Of a DNA stretch of 64,000 nucleotides, positions 34,931 to 46,654 are shown in pieces. Origin of the DNA: Chloranthus sessilifolius. Its lineage: Eukaryota > Streptophyta > Magnoliopsida > Chloranthales > Chloranthaceae. Numbering within the stretch: position 1 is the first letter of the stretch; every line of letters begins with the position of its first letter. Below the pieces are notes generated by a model. The model saw nothing but the letters and a program-made list of their open reading frames with translations, had not been told where the DNA came from and searched no databases. The stretch lies in contig CM037590.1 in assembly GCA_021018995.1 (NCBI GenBank), positions 43,340,287 to 43,404,286 of the forward strand. Reading direction: 5' to 3'. The position numbers and the translations under genes are program-made.

Positions 34931-35099
34931 GAATTTACATAACATTTTTCAATTTAATTTGATTTTTTAAACTATCGGGAAGTGTTATTCAATTTCTTAT
35001 AAAATTATTGAGATTTTTTACGTATTTTTATAAGAAATTGAATGACACTGCCCGATAGTTTAAAAAATCATATTAAATTGAAAAATGTTATGTAAATTC
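34931..35099. repeat. Inverted duplication, 74-bp arms, 20-bp spacer
   Basis: The left arm (34931-35004) is present in both R1 copies. The right arm (about 35026-35099) is its reverse complement, inserted only in this copy between GTATTTT and CCTAATGAAAATC. The arms differ at about three positions. Confidence 0.9.
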
Positions 35100-35254
35100 C
35101 TAATGAAAATCTCGTGAATTTATCATTTGTGGTCCTCGAAAATTGTGAAAGTCAAATGGTGACTAATGTCTCCAATTCCCACCGGGAGCCCCCTAGTTGC
35201 AAACACGGTCATATGACCACCGGTCAACTGGCCAGTCAACATGTCGTTTGCGTG

Positions 35255-36310
35255 CCAAATCGCTTCTAACTTAGTCACCTCATCGTGCAGCACATTACAC
35301 ATGGCAAGCTGGGAGATCAGCCAAGCAGGGTCGATCGACCCATCACTAGGACACGATTGTGTGCTTGCATCGGAGTGGCCAAATCCGTTTTAGTGGATGA
35401 CCGAGATTGAACAGACCCAGACGGTGAACAGATCCATTTCTGTAAGAAAGAGATTATAACTTTTGTTGCACAAAACAACATCTCTATCATATTAAATATA
35501 AACAGAGTCAATTGTTGAATCTGATAATGACTTTTGTCTTCACTTAGTTATATGATAAATATCGGTTTCTGCTCATCTTTTGAAGTTAAGATCTCTAATA
35601 TTACCCTTCAAATAAGATGGATTAGATGATTTTTTTTACATGGCACAAGTCTCTCAAACTCGCTAGTATCTCTTTTGAACTATATGGAACGGCCAACTTC
35701 TCGAGTGTGAGTAATGGCTCTAATTGTTTTTTAGTCAATTTTTTTTGAAATTTGTTTTTTATTCAAATTTCAACACTACATATCTTCTCCTATTATTTTT
35801 TATTTAAATTTAATCACTAAAGATTTTTTGATCATGGCTCATCATCAAACAGATATATATTGATTCCAAATGACACGAAAAGTCCAACTACCAAGTCTTC
35901 TGGAGACGAGTAGCAAGTAACCTAGCGCCCGGGCTAACTCTTCATAATTAGTAAGAATCCTTTTCTCAATCCACAATTCAATAAGGGTTGCTCTTTTGGC
36001 CTACCAAATCTATAAGGGCACCAATACAGAAATGATTTATTGTTTGAATTAGAAGATGGAGATTATTTTTATCCCTTAAGAGACTAAGGAAAAAAGCATG
36101 CATCACCTCTTCGATTCCTTTGTAGGCCTGTCGGCTCTCGGGCCCTTGGCAAGGGACTTGCGGTCCTTTGAACCCCTGACCAACAAAAGCATCTAGGTCC
36201 ACCGTACCTCCAAAGGTATAACTAAAGTTAGGGCCATAAACAACATGGTGATCATGATGGTGGTCAACTAGTCATCACATGTTCATGGTGGGTTGCAGAT
36301 GGTGATGGTC
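35255..36310. other. No feature recognised
   Basis: AT-rich sequence without a conserved ORF, LTR edge or inverted repeat that I can support. The apparent ORFs at 35317-35511 and 35978-36202 are short and resemble no known family. Confidence 0.4.
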
Positions 36311-36325
36311 GAGAGGAGATTTTTT

Positions 36326-36488
36326 TTTTTTTGAAAAGAAATTATATTGATATAAAAAGAGAACAAAGAAAAAAAAAACAAGACAATCCAAATAATTAAG
36401 GAGATTTGTGAGAAGCAAATCAATCCGAAATAGGGAAGCCCACAACCAAAATAAATCAACCCAAATAATCTATGCTAGGGGAGATTTG
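36326..36488 (-). mobile_element. 5'-truncated LINE (L1-type) tail with 15-bp TSD
   Basis: Flanking direct repeats GAGAGGAGATTTTTT lie at about 36311-36325 and 36489-36503. On the minus strand the insert ends TTTTATATCAATATAATTTC and a poly(A) run, the usual end of plant L1 3' UTRs. It has no coding part, so it is a very short retroposed tail. Confidence 0.8.
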
Positions 36489-36503
36489 GAGAGGAGATTT
36501 TTT

Positions 36504-37322
36504 GGTCTTAGGTTTTAATTATAACCTAATTTCACCATATTGGTGAAATTAAAATATTCAAAATTTAGTTTAAAGAGAAGGCAGTCTGAGGAAAAAAAAA
36601 ATGTTTCTTTCTCGTCAGTTTTCAAAATATAGCCACTCAAAAAGCATATGTGACTTAATCCTCAAAATCCAAAAGACCTGTTATCCAATGCCCGCCACAT
36701 AAAACCAAATGGATGACGTGAAGTGAATAAAATCCCCCTAAACCATTATCCTGAAATATTTGCTTATTTGCAAATTTGCAACTTCATTCTCAGATCTACT
36801 CACTACATAATACCATTATCACACTTTTTTTATTATTATTTATCAAAAAGAGAGAGCATCAATTTTTGGACGTCTGACCCACATGTGTTCAATCTAAATG
36901 GTCCATGTGGCAGACCATATTATAAGAGAATCCAAGCCATTTTATTAGTGCACTTTAACATCAATAATTAACGAACATCCATATTAAAGTGCAAAACTTA
37001 AATGGTTTGAAAATCTCCTAAATGTATAATATTGGGCCTTTTTAAAATCAATATGTGAGCTCTCACTTTGATCACTTGAATTGTCCACACCACCGTACAT
37101 TTTTAATTGTGTGATTCAAGTATGGATCAAATCTATAATTCCCTTTTTCACTAGGTTGTCATCTTAGAGAGTCTATAGAGGAATCTTCATGAAAGAGGGA
37201 CATTGTTAATCATGTCCTTTAAAGAGGGTTATTTTTCCTATTTCAAAGAGTAGTCACCACTTTATCTCTTTTTTTTTTTTTTTTTTTTAATAACTTAGGA
37301 TAATCCCAAGCTTATGCTTGGA
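36504..37322. other. No gene recognised
   Basis: AT-rich sequence with a poly(T) run at 37266-37288 just before the copia insertion. The plus ORF at 36723-36971 matches no known family. Confidence 0.4.
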
Positions 37323-37327
37323 CTAAT

Positions 37328-37810
37328 TGATGGATCTGCATGGATCTATCGATCCGACCATCCAAATATATGTCATAGGATCTAGGCGTATAATCAATTA
37401 AAAATAATAAATCAACAATCCATAAATTAAAATATATGTGCGCACCTTGAGTGTGAGTAATTAATGGTGGGTTGCCGATCTTCAACGATCTTCTCGCTCT
37501 CAATATTTCCCAGCACAATGGGGATGCTTTTGCTAATAGGGAGGATTGAATTGTGTCGAGCAATCGTTGGGACCAAACATCCCTTATATTTATAGCCAAA
37601 AAGTCATTTCCCATTAAGGACTTAATTACTAATTATATTGTGATTGGGAATCACAATTATACCTCAACTAAAAGACTTAATTATTATTAGTTGCTTATTC
37701 TCTTCAAATTCACTGAATTAGCAACTATCACATCACAAGATTGATCTTACACCATTCACCGATCAACGGATTGACTATATTGACGGTCACCAAAATAGAA
37801 ACTTCTAACA
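37328..37810 (-). repeat. 3' LTR of the copia element
   Basis: On the minus strand it starts TGTTAGAAGTTTC and ends GATCCATCA. It is 483 bp, co-linear with the 548-bp 5' LTR. The 5' LTR has an extra segment (about 40580-40630) that duplicates its own CATCCCTTATATTTATAG region. Confidence 0.9.
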
Positions 37811-37825
37811 GTCTCTCACATGGCC
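37811..37825 (-). other. Polypurine tract of the copia element
   Basis: On the minus strand GGCCATGTGAGAGAC directly precedes the 3' LTR, like the AAGTGGGAGA-type tracts of plant copia elements. Confidence 0.65.
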
Positions 37826-38000
37826 ACATTATGTCAATAACCCTGATTTTCAAATGTTAGCTAACTTTCTTTGAATGACAAATCATAATCAATCTCAATC
37901 AAAGTCTTTATAATCAGTCCGGTCCAGTGAGAATTCTAACAGAGAATCAATATAGTCAATGTATCATGTCATCGACACTGGACCGTTCATGAGATACCAC

Positions 38001-38771
38001 ATTAGAATTTATCACCGACATGGTGTATTGAGCAACAGTGTCATGCACTTATAGATCTGAAGGAATGGTTACGTATTGCGACTGTTTGAGTATCTACCAT
38101 AGTACTCTTTCTTCTATCGAGATCTCACAATTTTAATCTTGAATTGAGTTATAACTCAACTTGACTTTATAGATTTTAAATATATCCGATTGCCTCAAAT
38201 TTCTCATGGATGAAATATATATCAACGAGAATAATCATCGGTGAAGGTAATAAAATACTTTTGGCCACCAATAGCAGGAGTTAGAAACGGTTCACAAATA
38301 TCAGTATGGACTATTTGTAGCAAACTTGTGCTCCTGATGACTTCTTTCTTATTAGTCTTTGTGAGTTTTCCTTTAATGCAATCAATACAAGTATTGAAGT
38401 CAGAGAAATCAAGCGCATCGATTATATCATATTTAATTAACCTCCATTCTATCCTCGTATATGGCCTAAACGTATGCCACAAAATGAAAAAATTTCACTA
38501 CTAGTTGCTTTCTTACTAACTTTATCATCCACATACATAGAAACTAAAGATTGGGGGTAAGATAAATTCAAGTTCAACTGATAAAGATTGCCCACTAGTA
38601 AGCCACTACCCACAATATCGGAATCAAATAATAAAGTAAAAATATTATGTCCAAATTTAAATTAGAATTCGTCACCGACATGGTGTATTGAGCAACAATG
38701 TCATATTCTTGTGGATACATGACGAATGGTCCTAGATTGCGACATGTTTGAGTATTTATCATAGTACTCTC
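38001..38771. repeat. Direct duplication of about 110 bp within the copia interior
   Basis: ATTAGAATTTATCACCGACA at 38001-38110 recurs as 38661-38771. Both include ATGGTGTATTGAGCAAC and end with ATAGTACTCT. The copies bracket the integrase fragment. Confidence 0.85.
38222..38640 (-). pseudogene. Copia gag-pre-integrase and integrase N-terminus fragment
   Basis: Minus-strand frames give GSGLLVGNLYQLNLNL and ATSSEIFSFCGIRLGHI (pre-integrase domain, RLGHI being the usual zinc-binding start). Then, in the ORF at 38222-38482, come CIDCIKGKLTKTN, LLQIVHTDICEPFLTPAIGG and KYFITFTDDYSR, where the D in HTDICEPF is the first catalytic aspartate. A frameshift separates the parts. The rest of pol is deleted. 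Confidence 0.88.
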
Positions 38772-39425
38772 CACTTCACTTTGAAAATCACGACTAGAAA
38801 AGATCATCATCATGGAGCGTAAGAATCCTTCTAAGCCATATTTTCGATTTGGGTTTGATAATATTTTATATGGTCACAAAAGTGATTCATTAAAAAAAAT
38901 AAGTCACTCAAGGAATGCAAGTTGTCAAATCTAACTCATGTTGTGGGTAAGTGTCCAAAATTAATAATAATCATACATAATATTATGTAAGTACCATCCT
39001 TGGTGCTTGTACACAACCTCTAATACCCAAACTTAATTAAAAGCACTCGTATTTACAATAATTATCCAATTAAAATTATCAAAGTGACAATCAGTCATGT
39101 CAAAAGTCACAACAAAGAACTCATTGTCAAAATAGAGCTCAAAAACATATCCGAAATATTCAAAAAAGTCAAAATTCATATATAATGTCCGAAAATCGAA
39201 TCTATAAATAGCTCAGAAATGACTCGAAAAGAATAAAGAATAGTATGGGTCACAATTGGGCCTTAAGGACAAACGGGTTGTATTTGACGAGCCAAATCGG
39301 GTTATGAATCATGTCTGATTATCAACCAGGCCGTGGCACGAATCGGGTCATTTATGGGCCGCATCAAGTATGTGGACTAGTCGGTCCACGGGCCGGGTCA
39401 TGGCTAATATGAATTATACGACGTG

Positions 39426-39660
39426 TCATGGGGTCCATAAGATCCATCGTGCATTGAAGGGAGATGAATGAAGGGTTTCAAGGGGCGTCTTCTCCAAAAA
39501 GAAAAATAAATTGAAAGCAATTTCATTGAAGTTTTTTGAACGCCAAAGATGTAAAGGAAGCCCTTTCACCCTGGTCCATAAAGTACCACCAGCAGGAGGG
39601 GATGCCTTATTGCATATATGTTGGTGTCCATCAGGAGAAACCAACATCTAGATTTTGACC
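39426..39660 (-). pseudogene. Fragment resembling LINE ORF1 (DUF4283-like)
   Basis: The minus-strand reading contains WTRVKGLPLHLWRSKNFNEI, similar to the W-R-GLPLHLW motif shared by plant L1 ORF1 proteins and related nucleic-acid-binding proteins. The match is short. It lies inside the copia element, either as a nested fragment or as captured sequence. Confidence 0.35.
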
Positions 39661-40270
39661 CAACATCTAGATTGAATGTTCGTAGGCCATATATATATAT
39701 ATATATATCCGTTGTAGAAATAATCCAGAAAATTAAACTTGTTTATGCTCCACTTACCAACAACTATCGTGTAGAACTCTATTTCTTGATCTTTGCCTGC
39801 CATTAGGGTTGGATATCAATATACCTTTATTTGGCCATTAGGTTTGGATATCAATATACCTCTATTTGATAGGGCTGCCTCCCAATGAATGGCTTAAGGA
39901 TCGTCTCCTACTGCAATCGATCTGATTTTTTTTTTTTTCGCGTAAAACGTATATGGTCACCCCTTCCCCAAATAGAATACCCTTGCTGCAGCTCTCTTAC
40001 GAGAAGGGGCTTTCGTGTTGTTGATTTTCCAAGGGAAACGAACCCCAAAGGCAATCAATGCCTTGCTACTTCTATTGCAAAGGGATTTGGATTCTGATTG
40101 TGGTAACCATAATCCAGACATCTCCAATCGCCTTCTTTATATTAATTTTAACGTCACTAAATTCTGACCCTTTTGCATGAAGGAAAATCAAAATTGGTTT
40201 TAAATTAGAAATCGAACACTATGATGAAATTCATATACTAATGATTTGACCGATAAAACACTAATCATGA

Positions 40271-40281
40271 CTCTAAAACCA
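40271..40281 (-). other. Primer-binding site of the copia element
   Basis: On the minus strand TGGTTTTAGAG lies two bases after the 5' LTR, a variant of the initiator-Met form TGGTATCAGAG. Confidence 0.65.
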
Positions 40282-40283
40282 AT

Positions 40284-40831
40284 TGATGGATCTGTATGGA
40301 CCTATCGATCCGACCATCTAAATATATGTCATAGGATCTAAGCGCATGATTAATCAAAAATAATAAATCAATAATCCATAAATTAACATATATGTGCGCA
40401 CCTTGAGTGTGAGCCATTAATGGTGGGTTGCCGATCTTCAACGATCTTTTCGCTCTCAATATCTCCTAGCACAATGGGGATGCTTTTACTAATTGGGAGG
40501 ATTGAATTCTGTCGAGCAATTGTTGGGACCAAGCATCCCTTATATTTATAGTCAAAAAGTCCTTTCTCATTAAGGACTTAATTACTAATTCCAAACATCC
40601 CTTATATTTATAGCCAAAGAGTCTTTTACCATTAAAGACTTAATTATTAATTATATTGTGATTGAAAATCACAATCATACCTTAACTAAAAGAATTAATT
40701 ATTATTAGTTGCTTATTCTCCTTAAATTTACCGAATTAACAACTATGATCACATTGCAAGATTGATCTTACACCATTCACCAGCCAACGAATTGACCATA
40801 GTGAAGGCCACCAAAATAGAAACTTCCAACA
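40284..40831 (-). repeat. 5' LTR of the copia element
   Basis: It starts TGTTGGAAGTTTC and ends GATCCATCA on the minus strand. A TATAAATATAAGGG word (about 40537-40550) is a likely TATA box and is duplicated about 70 bp away. Confidence 0.9.
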
Positions 40832-41303
40832 CTAATCCCTAAGGGATGGCCCCCCTACCATGTAAAGAGTATTTCACGATTTATACAGCCACCCACTCCT
40901 TTATCTTCCAATCCTTCTCTCTTCCCATATTTCTTTGCAATAATAAAGAGCAGCTTTTGTTATTTTCTACTCTCCCAAAGAATAATGTCAAACACAATCT
41001 TAAATTACTAACTGAACTTTTTGAGATGCAATAAATATACACATTGAAATGGGAATAATAATACCATAATATCCAAAGTCAAGATTACATAAAGACGTTA
41101 AAAAGTCTACATCCTTGTCAACCTATGAAAGCAATTAGGGGTACCCTCCATCCAAAGGTTATAATGCACATCTTGAATACCATATAAAGTTTATCCGATT
41201 GGACCCAACCATTGCCTTGATACTTTGATAACATTGAAATGCTTAGACATGAAGGATTTAGCCCTGAAGTGAAACTGAATATTAAAGAGAGAAAAAGTAG
41301 TAA

Positions 41304-41455
41304 GGTACCATTATTCACACCCCACGAGACTGCTTTCTCACCCGAGTAAAGAAAATAAAACAAAAATAAAGTGGGGTGTAAGTTTTAAAGTCTTTTTTTA
41401 GAGTTTTTCAACCTTTGGGGTGAGAGTAGTCTCATGAGGTATAAATAACAACACC
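41304..41455. mobile_element. Foldback MITE inside the second F-box locus
   Basis: Arms of about 35 bp: left ATTATTCACACCCCACGAGA (41310 on), right GAGTAGTCTCATGAGGTATA (to about 41450), inverted with a few mismatches. It lies where the related locus near 30766 has a hAT MITE instead. No clear target duplication was found. Confidence 0.55.
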
Positions 41456-41603
41456 CAAAGTTAATATTACCTCGTGTTCATCATATTATTGTGGTCGATA
41501 ACCCCGATGGAGACTACCAAGCTTCTCGCATAAGCACATGGTGACTAGGGTAAGATTTCTTGTCATGTCCACAAACCTAGGTAAATTCCATGGGCCTAAC
41601 TCA

Positions 41604-41763
41604 CACTACAAAAATACGACTATTGGCGGCGGTTTTTGTTTTAGAGTAAAAAGCATTATTAATAAAAAACATATTAAGACTATTAGCGGCAAGGGTATTA
41701 TCGGCAGTTTTTTGTTAATAGCAGCAGTTTTTGCTACCCCTAATAGTCTTATTTTTTGTAGTG
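41604..41763. mobile_element. CACTA-type MITE, 160 bp
   Basis: It starts CACTACAAAAATA and ends TTATTTTTTGTAGTG. The interior shares AGACTATTAGCGGCAAGGGT with the MITE at 25926-26083, so they are one family. The 3-bp flanks are TCA and TGA, an imperfect duplication. Confidence 0.85.
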
Positions 41764-41789
41764 TGATCAACCTCACAAAACTGGCTAGG

Positions 41790-42708
41790 TACTCAAGATA
41801 CACCTTAGTGGCTTGATCCGTTGAGTAGCCGTTTCAAAGTCAATATCCTGTACAAGAGTTTAGCTGGGGCGGTAACTCCTAGTCTTCCTTGGACGTGAAT
41901 TTGGAAGGAGAAAGTTCCAATGTGGGCAATCACCTTCACCTGGCTGCTACTGGTCGATAAGGCTCTTACTGTAGATAACTTGAAATCTAGGGGGTTCTCA
42001 TTGGCCAATTGATGTTCTCTGTGTTTAATGGAGGAAGGGGAGGCGGCCCATATGTTTATTCATTGTACGTATACGCGACAGATATGGGCGGAGCTTCTCT
42101 CATGGTTCGCAATTAGTTAGGTTATGCCATCATCGTGTGGAGAGGTGATGGGCAGCAGGAGATGTGGGCTGAATAGTGCTAGGAAATCTCAGCTATGGAG
42201 TTTCATCTTGTTTGTGGTATTTTGGTTAGTTTGGAAGGAAAGAAAAAAGAGAATTTTCAAAGATAAAGCTTCGAATCCGAGTCAGCTGGCATTCAGAATT
42301 CAAGTGAAATCCTTACAGTGGGCCCAAAGCTCTAAAATTTTGGCTCCATATTCTATCTAGGGCTGGTTGTGCAACATAACAGAGATATGGGTTCTTAAGT
42401 TATGGGAGTTGTCGTCTTTCCTAGGCTTGAGCTGTGTTTGTTGATTGGCCTATTGTAGTTGTGTGAGCTCCTGGCTCACCATGCTACAGTCACTCCTCTG
42501 TTATGCTATTCTCAGTTTGGTAGTGTGGGTTTTATGTATTTGGGTGGGGTGTTGTGGTAGCTTGGGGTTGTCGGCAATGCCGAAGCTCATTAGCTCACAG
42601 TGGTGTTTTTTTTAATTTTTATTTTTATCTCTTGTACTCTCTGATTGTTATACTAGAAAGGGAGAGGCCCCTTAAATCTCATCGTTAAGCATCAAAAAAA
42701 AAAAAAAA
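41790..42708 (+). pseudogene. LINE (L1-type) ORF2 C-terminus with 3' UTR and poly(A)
   Basis: Pieces of the zinc-binding domain that ends plant L1 ORF2 proteins are read in order: SSRFKVNILYKSLAGAV, IWKEKVPMWAITFTWLLLVD, LTVDNLKSRGF, the C-x2-C...H...C cluster CSLCLMEEGEAAHMFIHC, and after a frameshift WSFILFVVFWLVWKERKKRI. A 3' UTR ends in an A run at 42694-42708. In-frame stops and frameshifts are present. The RT and endonuclease parts are absent, as expected for 5'-truncated retrotransposition. Confidence 0.82.
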
Positions 42709-42709
42709 G

Positions 42710-43000
42710 GTGAGGATTGCCCAGATTATATATAACCCAAAGCTTCCAGCCCACGGGCAATATGGGACTATCATTCCTATACTGAAAATCATCAAATATA
42801 ATGGATTACTCTCTGATCCACTCATGGCTTGTAGAAACCATAAATCCATTCGGCTCATGACCTGCCTTTTGCTCAAACAAAGGTTCCTTGGAGGCTTGGA
42901 GCTCCACTAAATAGTACAAATGGAGATCATCCATGCCTTTTGGAGCTGTAATCACCTGTAGTTTTCATCTCCGAGTTGGAAGGACATCACTAGTTCGCTA
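42710..43000 (-). pseudogene. F-box protein pseudogene fragment (copy 2)
   Basis: The DNA is similar to 31190-31400, the F-box-associated domain of copy 1. The minus strand reads MDLWFLQAMSGSE and LMIFSIGM, equivalent to MDLWFLRDHASYK and TIIFNDL of copy 1. The similarity resumes left of the LINE and MITE: 41020-41530 matches 30600-31040. The locus was therefore split by the LINE, the CACTA MITE and the foldback MITE. Confidence 0.6.
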
Positions 43001-43059
43001 TGTGCAATTTCTGTGTATGCAATAAGGTCGCTAAGGTGCATGTTGTCGAACTCCAGTGT

Positions 43060-45535
43060 GCTGATTTATTGTGTAATGGTAAAAGCAAAATAAAATAGAA
43101 GATGGATTCAGTACAACTGAAATATCACAGACCTGCAAGATACAAGGTCTATTGTAGCAAGTTTTAATAAGTAAGAGTTTGTCCCACAGGGAAAATTAGT
43201 CTATAGCTCTAAGGGAGCCATCTTTAGTAGGCCCTCCAGATCTGGCAGTCCTAAATGGAAGGGAATTTAGGGTCACTATTCTCTAAATCCTAAGGTAACC
43301 TAATGCCTGAACTACAGAAATGGTTGAGAAGAATGATGGAGTGGAAGAAAAGAAATATAAAAAGGGTGAGAAGTATGCTATTAGGTTCAGATCTGCTGGG
43401 TTTTATGACTCAGATTCAGATCTGTTGTTATAGAAGTCCTGTCCAATGGCTACATTATCACCACTGAGGAGAAAGAATCCAACTCATTTCTGTGCCATGA
43501 TCCAATCCCTTTATGGCTATAACCTGTCTACTTAAATGGTCAGAGACTATCCAATTGGGGAACCACAGCCGAGAGATGGGTCAAAATAAGTTTATCATTG
43601 TACGCACTACTTCATCCAGGCTATAGGCTCAGGAATCCATAGGAAACCTCAACCTCTAAAGTGCAATGTGTGGGCTAGGACTGTATGGGAGCATGTTAGC
43701 CCAGACACATAGAACCAGCAAGAGTTTGAGTACAACCTTAGGTCTAACTCCGCTTTAGAAAGAGCAGTGATCCATCAAGCGTACAATCTCTATAACCAAA
43801 CCAGATCGCCATCCGATGGCGGGTCTATACAAATCTGAAGTCTGTCTGCACAATCCCTCACAGGGCTACAAGCACAAGTGCAGAGAAGCAGAATCAGTCT
43901 TGGATCTGTGGATTGGCCTCACCCTAAGGCTATAACCTGTACACTTAAATGGTCACAGACTATCCCAGTGGCTATCCTCCTCATAGAGGTCCAAAACAGA
44001 ACAAGAATATTGCTGTCACCGCCATGTTCACAAGGCTACAAGCTCAGGCTCCCATGGGGATTTCAGATCTAGTGGATCCTGTGGTGGGGCTAGGCTTGTA
44101 TAGGAGCATGTTAGTCCAGACACATAGGTCACTTGGATTTGAATAGATCCTTAAAAATAGTCCTCCATTGCTTATAATACAACCTAGCAATGGAGGATCT
44201 CAACGCAAGACCTTGTAGTAATAACTCAGCATGTATAACTCAATCTCAAACCTCAATCCCATACATGTAAAACACCCAATCACGAAATTCCATTAAATCT
44301 AAACCAAATAAGCATACAAAGGCATAGCCAGCAAGTGTTGGGCTATGGAGAGAAGAAAAAGTAAAAAGAAATCTACCTAAACATTACTGGAACTCTATAG
44401 CTAACGCAAGAAGAAGATAGACAAAATTTTATTCTAATTTTGATCTCCTAAACCTAAATTAGGTTTAGGTTTATATAGCAGTCAGCTTGGGGGTACACTA
44501 GGGTTAGGAAACCCTAATTTTAATGATGCCGCGTGGCCTATTCTTTATTCCTTGGATGCTTGGTGGCTGCAGAGATTGAAGCGTTGGAATGCGTGCCCTA
44601 ATTGCTGAAAGTTCTCAGAATGCCCTCTGCAGAAGTGAGGGAGAGTTAGAGCCCAGAGCCTCGCCAGGCAGCACTGGTTTCCAAGACTTGTCGCGTGGTA
44701 GAACTGTCTTCGCGAGATTAGATTCACTTGGAGCTCCAGCCTTCGCGGGGTTGCATTTGCTTGAAACTTAATGCTCGCAAGATAGAGAGTTGAGCCCTCG
44801 CTGGACTGCTCTGGTCTTCGCGGGATTGCACTTTTCTTTTCAATGGCGTGGGGTTCCAGCGCACAGTTAGTTCTTCAGTAGATCCTCGCGGGGATTCTCG
44901 CAAGGATGTGAAGTGCATTAATCTCGAATCACATGAGAGGTTCCCTCAAGTTTTGCATCCGTAGCCCTTCGAGAGGTTCCTGAAGTTTTGCATCCTGTAC
45001 ACTGCACGACAACAAGGCAGAAATTCCTAGAGCTCTCTCCTCGGTGATCTAAGTGAACTGCATGAGGTTTGAGTGCTTGAGCTTCACGAGAGCTGCGCAA
45101 GGCATGCTTTCTAAGTCATGTGAGCATTTATATTTGTGCTTCTCGAGAGCTGCGCGAGTCATGATTTTGAAGCCCTTCTGTCACTAAACTGCGCGAGAAC
45201 AGCGCGGACAATTGGCATGAAGTCTTGGGAAACTATGCGAGTGCGAGGCTTACTTTTCTCGAATCCTTTGAACCTTGCTGAAGCTACTTGAGGCATGCTT
45301 TCTTGCTCTATTGTGCTGCGTGCTTTGCCTTCATGCAGTCAGGTTCTTGTCTGGATCCAGCTTCCATTCTTCTGAGAGACTTCTGGGGCAAAAGTGGGCT
45401 CCTTAGCAGGGTTAAGGCCTTATTGCAGCTGCTGTTTATTACCTATAACATTGAACTTAACAAGCATTTATTAGATGGCTAAGGGTCTAATAGAGGCTAA
45501 GTTAAGGGGTGAAAAATGGTAGTTTTCATGTCTTA
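43060..45535. repeat. Unassigned repetitive segment, locally GC-rich
   Basis: It opens near TTATTGTGTAATGGTAAAAG and contains GTTTGTCCCACAGGGAAA. A direct duplication of about 230 bp (about 43506-43745 and 43917-44145) shares GGCTATAACCTGT, CTTAAATGGTCA and GGAGCATGTTAG. From 44590 to 45250 it is rich in CGCGAG words, with a repeated GAGAGCTGCGCRAG motif (about 45085 and 45145). No conserved ORF was found. It may be the long terminal part of a non-autonomous element, but no boundary or TSD is visible. Confidence 0.4.
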
Positions 45536-46289
45536 ACAGTGCGCCTTCTAAGAAAGAAAAATGCTTCATCATTAATAAGTTCTGTGTATGATATCTCAAA
45601 GGCACTTTAGAAAAACAATCTTAAAAAATAAACGTTTTAGCAGAAATTTCAGAACTTATACGTTTTAAAAAACAATGCTTTCACGATTTTTTGAAGTTCT
45701 GAAATCCATGAAAGCATCGTTTTTTTAATTTCCATTATCACCTACCAATTTAGAAGCAAAGCCTAACCCTCAAAAACTTTTTTCTTTTGATCGGTACGGA
45801 ACAGTCATTAAAGAAAACCAGATGTACAGGACTAAACACCGGTGAGGAACGGGAAACAAGGCAACACAAAAAGGCAAAAAGAAGACACTCGAGACTACCC
45901 CATTGGAGACCAAGCTTTCAACATAAGCACATCTTTCACAATAAAAGGAGAGAAGTAATCACTAAGAAATTCGTCATCATGATCCCGGATCAAACCACCA
46001 ATGCCTCTTTTATCAGAGCAATACGAAGAAGCAACATTGAGATTAATTAGCCGTCCCAAGTGCACGACGTATCCACTTCATACAAATGGATTTGATTTGT
46101 TTGGTGAACTGAACCTCATCAAGTTTTAATTGAAACTTCCATAATCTTGTTGAGATTGACCCAACTCAAAAGGCCAAGTTGATGTGACCGACCCAATAAA
46201 AATTAGGTTGGCTCGAGTTAGATATCAGGTTAACGTACCGGATTAGTTCACAATCCTAGTCATGTGGAATAAATAACTGAATTTCCGAT
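45536..46289. other. No gene recognised; weak similarity to F-box locus downstream DNA
   Basis: CCATTGGAGACCAAGCTTTC and ACATAAGCACAT at about 45898-45930 resemble 41505-41540 and 31010-31040, the regions 3' of the two minus-strand F-box fragments. A palindromic stretch near 45650-45725 (AAGCATTG and CGATGCTTTCA) is also seen. No coding domain was found. Confidence 0.35.
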
Positions 46290-46385
46290 GTTACGCCTAT
46301 GATCTCACCATCTATTTTGTGTGGAAGATTGGGATGAAAAACCATTTCAATCATATGATTTGGAGCATTCAATATGGTAGCAGGA
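46290..46385. repeat. Partial foldback-element arm
   Basis: GTGTGGAAGATTGGGATGA and ATGATTTGGAGCATTCAA match the arm of the family at 27500-28120 and 46655-46942. Confidence 0.45.
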
Positions 46386-46654
46386 GGAGATTGGGTAAGG
46401 CTACGGTTTCATCATGGGGTGTAAATAATGCTATCCAATAGTTCTAAGCATCAAACCTGCACTGCAACATGTCTTAATTATCAGCCAAAGAACTCATACA
46501 GGCTGATGTGATCCATCCAATTGGCGAACTTCATAATATCTGTGCTTAAAAAATAAAAACAACACCTCTTATGGTGGGATTTAAATGTGGATGCCACTCT
46601 AATTCGTTTTGGGATGCTACTGAACCCCACCAAATTAAGTAGGGCTGAAAATCG

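Larger units (their letters stand above)
31829..35254. repeat. Repeated unit R1, second copy
   Basis: It is co-linear with 23457-26414 at high similarity. It differs by about 0.6 kb of extra sequence (about 31985-32610) that includes a copia 3' end, by lack of the CACTA MITE, and by a 74-bp inverted duplication at 34931-35099. Confidence 0.8.
37328..40831 (-). mobile_element. Internally deleted Ty1/copia retrotransposon, TSD CTAAT
   Basis: Two LTRs in minus orientation (5' LTR 40284-40831, 3' LTR 37328-37810) are flanked by perfect 5-bp duplications CTAAT (37323-37327 and 40832-40836). A PBS, a polypurine tract and an integrase fragment are present. The interior is only about 2.5 kb. RT and RNase H are missing and gag cannot be recognised, so it is a non-autonomous deletion derivative. 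Confidence 0.92.

Noticed and set aside
39693..39710. (TA)n tract as a promoter
   Set aside because: It is a simple microsatellite within the copia element with no gene downstream in the proper position.
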